Assembly: GCF_004212635.1 (NCBI RefSeq)
Contig: NZ_PSRT01000013.1
Coordinates: 25,341-89,340, forward strand
DNA: 64,000 bases
Reading direction: 5' to 3'
DNA from: Bradyrhizobium genosp. SA-3
GTDB taxonomy: Bacteria; Pseudomonadota; Alphaproteobacteria; Rhizobiales; Xanthobacteraceae
The notes under the pieces are model-generated. The model worked only from the letters and a program-made list of their open reading frames with translations. It was not told the DNA's origin and did not search any database. The translations under genes were made by a program, and so were the position numbers. Positions 57,589-64,000 of the stretch are shown piece after piece. The stretch's first letter is position 1. Each line of letters opens with the position of its first letter.

Positions 57589-58524
57589 ATGGCTCCATCG
57601 CAACAGGCGAAATCGTCGAAATCTGCCCGTGGCTTGCTGATGGGGCTGGCCGTCGGTGCTTGCCTGCTCGCAGGGACAGGCGCCACGAACGCCCAGACAC
57701 CAGCCAAGCGGCCGCCTACGGCGCCCCAGGCCACGCCGCAAACCGCGCCTCAGGCCGCCCCACAGGCCGTGCCGGGCTTCTGGGACCCACGGCGCCGGCC
57801 GGAGCGGCCGGACCTGTCGCGCCTGACCGTGATCCGTTTCCTGACCGAGACCGACTATCCGCCGTTCAACTTCACCGGCGCCGACGGCAATCCCGCCGGC
57901 TTCAACGTCGACCTCGCCCGGGCGCTGTGCGACGAGATCAAGGTCACCTGCACGGTGCAGATGCGCCGCTTCGAGACCCTGGTCGACGCGCTCACCTCGA
58001 ACCGGGGCGATGCCATCATCGCCTCGATGGCGGTGAGCCCGCAGCTTCGCGCCCGCGTCGACTTCACCGATCCCTATTACCGGGTGCCGGCGCGTTTCGC
58101 CTCGCGCAAGGACGCGGTGATGCCGGAGATTCGGCCCGAATATCTCGAAGGCAAGAAGGTCGGCGTCATCGCCGGCTCCGCGCACGAGGCGTATCTCAAG
58201 GCGATGTTCACCGACGCCGAGCTGCATGCCTATCCCAATGACGATGCGCTCCGCAGCGCTTTACGCAAGGGCGAGGTCGATTTCATCTTCGGCGACGCCA
58301 TCTCGCTCGCGTTCTGGATCAACGGCACCGATTCCGGCGATTGCTGCGGCTTCTCCGGCGGCCCCTTCGTCGAGAGCCGCTTTTTCGGCGAGGGCATTGG
58401 CATCGCCGTGCGCAAGGGCAACGACGTGCTGCGCCAGGCCCTGAACTGGGCCTTGTTCCGCGTCTGGGAAAAAGGCCGCTACACCGATCTGTGGCTGCGG
58501 TATTTTTCGGTGAGCCCGTTTTAA
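57589..58524 (+). CDS. Periplasmic amino-acid-type substrate-binding protein (SBP_bac_3)
   Basis: A 311-residue exported binding protein. The signal peptide ends near residue 35 (ATNAQT), followed by a Pro/Ala/Gln-rich linker to about residue 63. The binding domain has RFLTETDYPPFNFTGADGNP, GFNVDLARALCDEI, DAIIASMAVSPQLRARVDFT and GIGIAVRKGNDVLRQALN. No permease or ATPase gene is adjacent, so it is an orphan or serves a remote transporter. A non-transport sensing role is possible. Confidence 0.86.
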   Translation: MAPSQQAKSSKSARGLLMGLAVGACLLAGTGATNAQTPAKRPPTAPQATPQTAPQAAPQAVPGFWDPRRRPERPDLSRLTVIRFLTETDYPPFNFTGADGNPAGFNVDLARALCDEIKVTCTVQMRRFETLVDALTSNRGDAIIASMAVSPQLRARVDFTDPYYRVPARFASRKDAVMPEIRPEYLEGKKVGVIAGSAHEAYLKAMFTDAELHAYPNDDALRSALRKGEVDFIFGDAISLAFWINGTDSGDCCGFSGGPFVESRFFGEGIGIAVRKGNDVLRQALNWALFRVWEKGRYTDLWLRYFSVSPF

Positions 58525-58545
58525 GCCGGTCGCTGCGCCCTCCGC

Positions 58546-58662
58546 CGTCATTGCGAGGAGCTCGCGACAAAATTGCGTAGCAATTTTGCGCTGATGCGAC
58601 GAAGCAATCCAGACTGTTTCCGCAGTGACAGTCTGGATTGCTTCGCTTCGCTCGCAATGACG
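58546..58662. repeat. Palindromic repeat (CGTCATTGCGAG family)
   Basis: CGTCATTGCGAGGAGC and GAAGCAATCCAGACTG at the left mirror CAGTCTGGATTGCTTC and CTCGCAATGACG at the right; an inner AAAATTGC / GCAATTTT pair forms a second hairpin. It lies just upstream of lysK. Confidence 0.86.
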
Positions 58663-58737
58663 GTGCAAGAGGCAATACCGCCCACAAAATTGCATTCTGC
58701 CCGGAAATCGCTATTTTCCGCGGCCCGGAGGCCCCTG

Positions 58738-60381
58738 ATGTCCGTTATCGACCTTGCTGCGAACCCGAGCGACCTGCGTGCGCTCGCCGAACAATCCAAC
58801 GCCTGGCCGTTCGAGCAGGCGAAGGCCATTGTCGCGCGGCTGAAGAAAAGCCCGAAGGACGAGGTGCTGTTCGAGACCGGCTACGGTCCCTCCGGCCTGC
58901 CGCATATCGGCACGTTCGGCGAGGTCGCGCGCACCTCAATGGTGCGGCATGCCTTCCGCGTGCTGACCGAGGACAAGATCAAGACGCGCCTGCTCGCCTT
59001 CTCCGACGACATGGACGGGTTTCGGAAGGTGCCCGACAACGTCCCCAACAAGGACATGCTGGCCGCGCATCTCGGCAAGCCGCTGACGCGGGTGCCGGAT
59101 CCGTTCTCCAACGAACACCCGTCGTTCGGGCACCACAACAATGCGCGGCTTCGCGCCTTCCTCGATCATTTCGGATTCGACTACGAGTTCGCCAGCTCGA
59201 CGGATTACTACACATCGGGCCGCTTCGATGCGACGCTGCTCAAGATGCTGGCCGCCTACGACAAGATCATGGCCATCATCCTGCCGACGCTTGGCCCCGA
59301 TCGCCGCGCCACTTATTCGCCGTTCCTGCCGATCAGCAAGACGACGGGTGTCGTGCTGCAAGTGCCGATGATCCGCCGCGACGTCGCAGCCGGCACGGTG
59401 ACCTATGTCGACCCTGATACCAACCAGGAAGTCGAGACGTCCGTGACCGGCGGCAACGTCAAATGCCAATGGAAGGCGGATTGGGCGATGCGCTGGGTCG
59501 CGCTTGGCGTCGACTACGAGATGGCCGGCAAGGACCTCATCGACTCCGTGAAGCTGTCCGGCGCGATCGCGCGGGCGCTTGGCGCCACGCCGCCCGAAGG
59601 CTTCAACTATGAGCTCTTCCTCGACGAGAGGGGCCAGAAGATCTCGAAGTCCAAGGGCAACGGCCTCACGATCGACGAATGGCTGCGCTACGCCTCGCCG
59701 GAATCGCTGTCGCTGTTCATGTATCGCGAGCCGAAGGCGGCCAAGCGGCTGTATTTCGACGTCATCCCGCGCAATGTCGACGATTACCAGCAATTCATCG
59801 ACGGCTTTGCCAAGCAGGACGGCAAGCAGCAGCTCGGCAATCCGGTCTGGCACATCCACAACGGCAAGCCGCCGAAGGGCGATATGCCCGTCACCTTCCA
59901 GCTCCTGCTCACGCTGGTGTCGTCGTCGAACGCGGAGAATGCCGAGACGCTGTGGGGTTTTATTGGCCGCTACCGCCCCGGCGTGAGCCCGCAGACGCAT
60001 CCGAAGCTGGATGCCATGGTCGGCTATGCCATCAACTATTACCGCGACTTCGTCGCGCCCACGAAGCAGTTCCGCGTGCCCACGGACACAGAGCGCGCCG
60101 CGCTACAGGACCTGCGCGATGCGCTGTCGCAACTGCCGCAGGACGCATCGGCCGAGGACATCCAGAACGTCGTCTACGAGGTCGGCCGCCGCGAGCCGTT
60201 CCTCGACCAGGTCAAGAAGGGCAAGGACGGGCGCCCCGGCGTCACGCTCGACTGGTTCAACATGCTCTACCAGGTGCTGCTCGGCCAGGAGAAAGGCCCG
60301 CGCTTCGGCTCCTTCGTCGCGGTGTACGGCATCCAGAACGCGGTCAACATGATCGACGGCGCACTGGCGCGGAGCGCGTGA
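58738..60381 (+). CDS. lysK: Lysyl-tRNA synthetase, class I
   Basis: Class I LysRS of 547 residues, unrelated to the usual bacterial class II enzyme. The HIGH-like motif is [15 protein letters not shown] near residues 47-61 and the KMSKS-like motif is KISKSKGNG near 300. The C-terminal helical region contains [16 protein letters not shown]. The start at 58738 has GGAG 7 bases upstream; an upstream extension runs through the palindromic repeat and is rejected. Class I LysRS occurs in archaea and in some bacteria, including alphaproteobacteria. Confidence 0.94.
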   Translation: MSVIDLAANPSDLRALAEQSNAWPFEQAKAIVARLKKSPKDEVLFETGYGPSGLPHIGTFGEVARTSMVRHAFRVLTEDKIKTRLLAFSDDMDGFRKVPDNVPNKDMLAAHLGKPLTRVPDPFSNEHPSFGHHNNARLRAFLDHFGFDYEFASSTDYYTSGRFDATLLKMLAAYDKIMAIILPTLGPDRRATYSPFLPISKTTGVVLQVPMIRRDVAAGTVTYVDPDTNQEVETSVTGGNVKCQWKADWAMRWVALGVDYEMAGKDLIDSVKLSGAIARALGATPPEGFNYELFLDERGQKISKSKGNGLTIDEWLRYASPESLSLFMYREPKAAKRLYFDVIPRNVDDYQQFIDGFAKQDGKQQLGNPVWHIHNGKPPKGDMPVTFQLLLTLVSSSNAENAETLWGFIGRYRPGVSPQTHPKLDAMVGYAINYYRDFVAPTKQFRVPTDTERAALQDLRDALSQLPQDASAEDIQNVVYEVGRREPFLDQVKKGKDGRPGVTLDWFNMLYQVLLGQEKGPRFGSFVAVYGIQNAVNMIDGALARSA

Positions 60382-60387
60382 GAAACC

Positions 60388-60475
60388 TGTAGCCCGGATG
60401 GCGCGCAGCGAAATCCGGGATCTTCACGAGCGGCGCCAACGGTCCCGGATTGCGCTTCGCTCCATCCGGGTTACA
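60388..60475. repeat. Palindromic repeat (TGTAGCCCGGAT family)
   Basis: TGTAGCCCGGATGG(CG) at the left and CCATCCGGGTTACA at the right, with AATCCGGGA / TCCCGGATT inside; one arm position is not exact. Same family as the 29.5-kb element. Confidence 0.82.
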
Positions 60476-60508
60476 AGTCTTCATTGCAGGCACAACTCTC
60501 TCCCACCG

Positions 60509-60643
60509 ACGTCCCGGCGAAGGCCGGGACCCATAACCACAGGGAGAGGTGAGGCGAAGATTCGTAGTCGTGCCTCCGTCGGTACAACGACTCCGGCGTT
60601 CGGATAGATCACGCAGTATGGGTCCCGGCCTTCGCCGGGACGA
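60509..60643. repeat. Palindromic repeat (GTCGTCCCGG family)
   Basis: Left side ACGTCCCGGCGAAGGCC with GGGACCCATAACCACAGGG; right side GGGTCCCGGCCTTCGCCGGGACGA. It lies between convergent lysK and the carbonic anhydrase gene, next to the 60.4-kb repeat. Confidence 0.83.
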
Positions 60644-60664
60644 CGGCGGTTGAGTGACGCCTGC

Positions 60665-61417
60665 CTAGATCGAGCGCAGCACGTAACGCCGGTTGTCCTT
60701 CTGCACCGGGCGCGCGTTCATCGGATAGAGCTTTGCGAACGCGGCGACATCAGTTGCCGACACCTGGATCGGGTCGGTCAGCAGCAGCCATTCGACCACC
60801 TCCGAGCAGGGCGGCGTCGTCAGCGAGCCGGGATAGCGGAAATAGCTGAGCCGCTGCGGCAGCATGGCGTGAGGATCGATGGTCGCGTCGGCTTTCACCG
60901 CAGGACCTTCGGCGGCCGGCATGGTCTTGACGATCTTGCCGAAGGCTGCGTTCGGCCTGCCTTCGGCCATCAGCACGCCGACCACGGCGAGTCCGCCGGC
61001 ATCGTTGCGATGGACGAAATGCGCCTCCATCGAAAAATTCTTGCCGCCGATCATGTGCTCGCTCGGCCGGTGGAAGTGCACCTGAAGCAGCTTGTACTTG
61101 ACGTTGCCGAGCATGAGCGTGCTGCCCTCGGCGAAGTTGAGCTGGATCGTGTGCCCGTTGTTGACGATGGTGTCGGCGCTCTTGCCCCAGTTCAGCTTCA
61201 GAACGGGCAATTGCGACTTGATCGCGCCCTCGATGTCGATCGGCGATTGCTGCAGGCCGACCGCGCAGGCCTTGTTGGCCGCGTCGAGATCACCCCATTT
61301 GGCCGGACCGCCGGCGCCCTCATAGCTCCAATGCACGCCTTCGGCGGCGAAGGCCGGCTTGCAGAGCGGACAGAGCGCAAGACCCGCCAGGGCCTTCAAT
61401 GCGTGACGGCGATTCAT
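60665..61417 (-). CDS. Alpha-class carbonic anhydrase, exported
   Basis: Zinc enzyme of 250 residues that interconverts CO2 and bicarbonate, probably in the periplasm. The zinc ligands are His114 and His116 in QVHFHRPSEH and His133 in EAHFVHRN. The closing SLTTPPCSEVVEW is typical. The leader MNRRHALKALAGLALC has an Arg pair that could use the Tat route. The start is at 61417 with a GGGGGG stretch upstream; the frame is open further upstream without support. Confidence 0.92.
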   Translation of the reverse strand: MNRRHALKALAGLALCPLCKPAFAAEGVHWSYEGAGGPAKWGDLDAANKACAVGLQQSPIDIEGAIKSQLPVLKLNWGKSADTIVNNGHTIQLNFAEGSTLMLGNVKYKLLQVHFHRPSEHMIGGKNFSMEAHFVHRNDAGGLAVVGVLMAEGRPNAAFGKIVKTMPAAEGPAVKADATIDPHAMLPQRLSYFRYPGSLTTPPCSEVVEWLLLTDPIQVSATDVAAFAKLYPMNARPVQKDNRRYVLRSI

Positions 61418-61552
61418 CGTATCCCCCCGAGATGAATGTGATCGGCAATCGGTGCGCAACCTATGCGAGGGGGCCGGTGAGTCGCAAGGTCGCCCGCGGC
61501 GAATCGCGGCGCGGGAGATGTCATCGCGTGGCCACCGCCGGGCGGGACGCAA

Positions 61553-62179
61553 TCACTGGCTCGCCCAGACGATCCGCGCGATCCAGGCGACGTCGCTCAT
61601 CGCGATCGTCCGCTCCGCCCGTGACACATCGAGCGGCTGCAAGTCCAGCGCCTTCGCCGTGCGGCGCTTCAGCGTCGCGACCGTCACCTCGCCTGCTTTG
61701 GTCTTCACCACCATGCGATCGCCTTTGCGGATCGGCGTGCCCGGCGAGACCAGGATGATATCGCCGTTGCGATAGGCAGGCTGGAGCGCATCGCCGGAAA
61801 TCTCCAGCGCAAAGGCGTGGCCGTCCTCGGCGGTGGGAAGCGCGATTTCGGTCCAGCCCTTGCCCGTTGGAAAGCCGGATTCGTCGAAAGCGCCGCTGGC
61901 ACCGGCGAGTGCGAAGCTGAGCAGCGGCACCGAGCGACCGTCGTCGGCGTCCTCGTCGATCAGCCTCGCAAAGCTGTCGATCGAGGAGCCGGCCGCCGCC
62001 AGCGCCTTCGCGATCGATTCGGTCGAGGGCCAGCGCTCGCGGCCGTCGGAGGTGACGCGCTTGGACTTGTTGAAGGTGGTGGGATCGAGCCCGGCGCGTT
62101 TGGCAAGGCCGGACGGCGACAGCCCGGCGCGCGCGGCCAGCCGATCCAGCGCGACCCAGATCTGGTCGTGAGTTAGCAT
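61553..62179 (-). CDS. HTH regulator with S24-like domain lacking catalytic residues
   Basis: A 208-residue protein. The N-terminal HTH is seen in LSPSGLAKRAGLDPTTFNKS and WPSTESIAKALAAAG. The C-terminal half follows the LexA/S24 pattern (LEISGDALQPAYRNGD, VSPGTPIRKGDRMVV). The catalytic Ser of GDSM-type motifs is Ala131 here (SGDALQP), and the Lys expected in the TVK-type strand is Ala (VTVATL). Self-cleavage is therefore unlikely. The start at 62179 (MLTHDQIW) is preferred; 62206 is possible. Divergent from the DUF952 gene. Confidence 0.83.
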   Translation of the reverse strand: MLTHDQIWVALDRLAARAGLSPSGLAKRAGLDPTTFNKSKRVTSDGRERWPSTESIAKALAAAGSSIDSFARLIDEDADDGRSVPLLSFALAGASGAFDESGFPTGKGWTEIALPTAEDGHAFALEISGDALQPAYRNGDIILVSPGTPIRKGDRMVVKTKAGEVTVATLKRRTAKALDLQPLDVSRAERTIAMSDVAWIARIVWASQ

Positions 62180-62291
62180 CCTCTGCGCTTTGGCCTGTTT
62201 GACCATGGAAGGTCCAGCCCGTCGCAACTCAGGAAAACTATCCTCAAATCAACCGGTTTTCCGCTTTCCGTGCAAGAGGCGGCGGGGGAAA

Positions 62292-62390
62292 GCGTTTTCA
62301 AGCGAAGTGGGTACCGGTTCGCGTCAAGAAAACGCGTCAAAGCAGGAATCCAGAGCCTCGTTCCGATTTCATCGGAACGGAAAAGGCTCT
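62292..62390. repeat. Two-hairpin intergenic repeat
   Basis: First hairpin GCGTTTTC (62292) / GAAAACGC (62335) around GGGTACCGG; second hairpin AGAGCC (62352) ... CGTTCCGAT / ATCGGAACG ... GGCTCT (62390). It is a common Rhizobiales intergenic element. With flanks it fills the gap 62180-62482, in which no gene is seen. Confidence 0.75.
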
Positions 62391-62482
62391 AGGTCTTGAG
62401 TTCGGCAGGGGCCGCCTCTACGGTCGCGCCCGGGTTTTAAGGACCCGCGAGAGACGAAAAAACCCAAAAGACTCAAAGAGCA

Positions 62483-62827
62483 GTGGTCAAGATCTACAAA
62501 ATCTGTCCAGCCTCGGCCTGGCGCGAGGCGGAACGGCAGGGTGTCTACCGCGGCAGCGCGGACGATGCGCGCGACGGTTTCATCCATTTCTCGACCGCGG
62601 CCCAGGTTCCCGAGACCTTGCGCAAGCACTATGCCGGGCAGCGCGCGCTGTTCCTGGTCGAGGTCGACGGCGATGCGCTCGGCAGCGAATTGCGCTGGGA
62701 GCGCTCGCGCAATGACGAGCTGTTTCCGCATCTCTATAGCGAGCTCGATCTCGGCGCGGTGATCGCGGTGATGAACCTCAACATCCGCTCCGACGGTAGC
62801 CACGATGTTCCGGAGCTGCTGCCGTGA
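62483..62827 (+). CDS. DUF952 family protein
   Basis: A 114-residue protein of the DUF952 family: MVKIYKICPASAWREAE, GFIHFSTAAQVPETLRKHY and ELFPHLYSELDL are characteristic. The fold is related to ADP-ribosyl-type (RNA 2'-phosphotransferase-like) domains, but the activity is unknown. GTG start at 62483; the ribosome site is weak. It overlaps pyrD by four bases (GTGA), so it is co-translated with it. Confidence 0.88.
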   Translation: MVKIYKICPASAWREAERQGVYRGSADDARDGFIHFSTAAQVPETLRKHYAGQRALFLVEVDGDALGSELRWERSRNDELFPHLYSELDLGAVIAVMNLNIRSDGSHDVPELLP

Positions 62828-63921
62828 TCCGCGCTTTCGACGCCTTTTCGCTGCCGGTGCTGCGCTGGCTCGATCCGGAAGACGCGCATCGCCTCGCGAT
62901 CCAGGGCCTGCGCTTTTTGCCGCCGGTCAAGCCGCGCGCTGACGATCCCAAGCTCGCGGTGCGCGCCTTCGGGCTGAACTTCCCCAATCCGATCGGCATG
63001 GCCGCGGGCTTCGACAAGAGCGCCGAGGTGCCGGATGCGCTGCTGCGGCTCGGCTTCGGCTTCGTCGAGATCGGCTCGGTGACGCCGAAACCCCAGGCCG
63101 GCAATCCGCGGCCGCGGCTGTTCCGTCTGGAGCGCGACGAGGCCGTCATCAACCGCATGGGCTTCAACAATGACGGCGCGGACCTCGTCCTGCGCCGGTT
63201 AGCTGCGCGCGCGCAGCACGGCGGCATCGTCGGCGTCAATGTCGGCGCCAACAAGGATTCACCCGATCGCGTCGGCGACTACGTCAAGCTGATCGAGACC
63301 TTTGCGCCGGTCGCGAGCTATTTCACCATCAACGTCTCCTCGCCGAACACGCCGGGCCTGCGCAATTTGCAGGAAGGCGCATTGCTCGACGATCTCCTCG
63401 CCAGGGTGATCGACGCGCGCGAGCGGGTGCGGCAGAAGGCCGGCGACACGCCGGTGCTGCTCAAGATCGCGCCTGACCTCAGCCTCGCCCAGCTCGACGA
63501 CGTCGTGCAGGTCGCGCGCTCGCGCCGGGTCGACGGCATGATCGTGTCCAACACGACCATCGCGCGGCCGAGCACGCTGCGCGAGGAAATGCGCGCCAGG
63601 GAGCAGGGCGGTCTGTCCGGACGGCCGCTATTCCGCCTGTCGACGCGCATGGTCGCGGAGACCTATGTGCGCGTCGAGGGCGCATTCCCGCTGATCGGCG
63701 TCGGCGGGGTCGATTCGGGCGGGGCTGCGTTGACCAAGATCCGCGCCGGTGCCAGCCTGATCCAGCTCTATTCGTCGCTGGTCTACAAGGGTCTCGGTCT
63801 CGTCGACGAGATCAAGCGCGACCTGACGTCGACGCTGCTCCGCACGGGGCGGGATTCGCTCTCCGAGATCGTCGGCGCGGATGCCGCGACGCTCACGGCG
63901 GAAGACTGGCCGGGGATGTAA
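62824..63921 (+). CDS. pyrD: Dihydroorotate dehydrogenase (quinone), class 2
   Basis: Membrane-associated flavoprotein of 365 residues that oxidises dihydroorotate to orotate with quinone as acceptor. The N-terminal helical extension (LRWLDPEDAHRLAIQGL) is the class 2 mark. FMN and substrate motifs are PIGMAAGFDKSAEVPDALL, INRMGFNNDGAD, the catalytic serine near residue 173 in NVSSPNTPGLR, and LIGVGGVDSGGAA. The GTG at 62824 overlaps the DUF952 stop. Confidence 0.96.
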   Translation: MIRAFDAFSLPVLRWLDPEDAHRLAIQGLRFLPPVKPRADDPKLAVRAFGLNFPNPIGMAAGFDKSAEVPDALLRLGFGFVEIGSVTPKPQAGNPRPRLFRLERDEAVINRMGFNNDGADLVLRRLAARAQHGGIVGVNVGANKDSPDRVGDYVKLIETFAPVASYFTINVSSPNTPGLRNLQEGALLDDLLARVIDARERVRQKAGDTPVLLKIAPDLSLAQLDDVVQVARSRRVDGMIVSNTTIARPSTLREEMRAREQGGLSGRPLFRLSTRMVAETYVRVEGAFPLIGVGGVDSGGAALTKIRAGASLIQLYSSLVYKGLGLVDEIKRDLTSTLLRTGRDSLSEIVGADAATLTAEDWPGM

Positions 63922-64000
63922 GGCGGTCCCGTGCCCCGGTTCTGCGCAGCATCACTGCGTGCTGCAGCGAGTCCGGGACATGAACATCTCGCGTTCCCCC

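Overview
The window is a high-GC chromosomal segment from an alphaproteobacterium, most likely Bradyrhizobium or a close Nitrobacteraceae relative. Supporting signs are a GcrA cell-cycle regulator, a SAM-II riboswitch ahead of metZ, a double-domain dCTP deaminase, a class I lysyl-tRNA synthetase, OpgC-type glucan modification, the order gcrA-argD-argF-hslO-apaG, and many intergenic palindromic repeats of a few families typical of Bradyrhizobium genomes. The species assignment is inference; no rRNA is present. The only RNA gene seen is one tRNA-Gly(CCC).

Layout. 1-5.7 kb: aerobic benzoyl-CoA (box) pathway: 3' part of a benzoate-CoA ligase, an alpha/beta hydrolase, boxC and boxB, with a TGCA-N6-TGCA palindrome ahead of boxC. 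5.9-11.5 kb: SDR, polysaccharide deacetylase, OmpA-family protein and two membrane proteins. 11.5-18.2 kb: complete phosphate regulon phoR-pstSCAB-phoU-phoB with a Pho box before pstS. 18.5-23.5 kb: gcrA, argD, argF, hslO, apaG. 23.7-26.8 kb: opgC plus two SGNH-fold periplasmic proteins. 26.9-29.5 kb: metZ with SAM-II riboswitch and terminator, then the long-form dcd. 29.6-39 kb: PAS protein, MATE pump, small and stress-related genes, AraC regulator, O6-alkylguanine methyltransferase, tRNA, epoxide hydrolase, XRE regulator, GNAT. 39.1-47.8 kb: a sugar island (lacI, xylB, xylA, three-part ABC importer, aldo/keto reductase, lactonase-like amidohydrolase). 47.9-58.5 kb: mixed accessory genes (RidA, secreted esterase, PAS-HTH regulator, chemoreceptor, flavin dehydrogenase, SCO1, amino-acid-type binding protein). 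58.7-63.9 kb: lysK, alpha carbonic anhydrase, S24-like regulator, DUF952 protein, pyrD.

Four genes (MATE pump, DNA methyltransferase, amidohydrolase, PAS-HTH regulator) are each broken by one apparent single-base deletion while the rest of the reading frame stays conserved. All four lie between 32.5 and 50.4 kb. This looks more like sequence indel error than decay, but raw reads would be needed to decide.

Most of the window is ordinary core and catabolic gene content. The points most worth following are the SAM-II/terminator/antiterminator arrangement at metZ, the opgC-SGNH-SGNH operon in which the first SGNH protein lacks its catalytic residues, the S24-like regulator that has lost its Ser-Lys pair, and the pairing of isomerase and oxidative sugar enzymes in one island. 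I saw no CRISPR array, transposase, integrase, prophage or clearly novel defence system.
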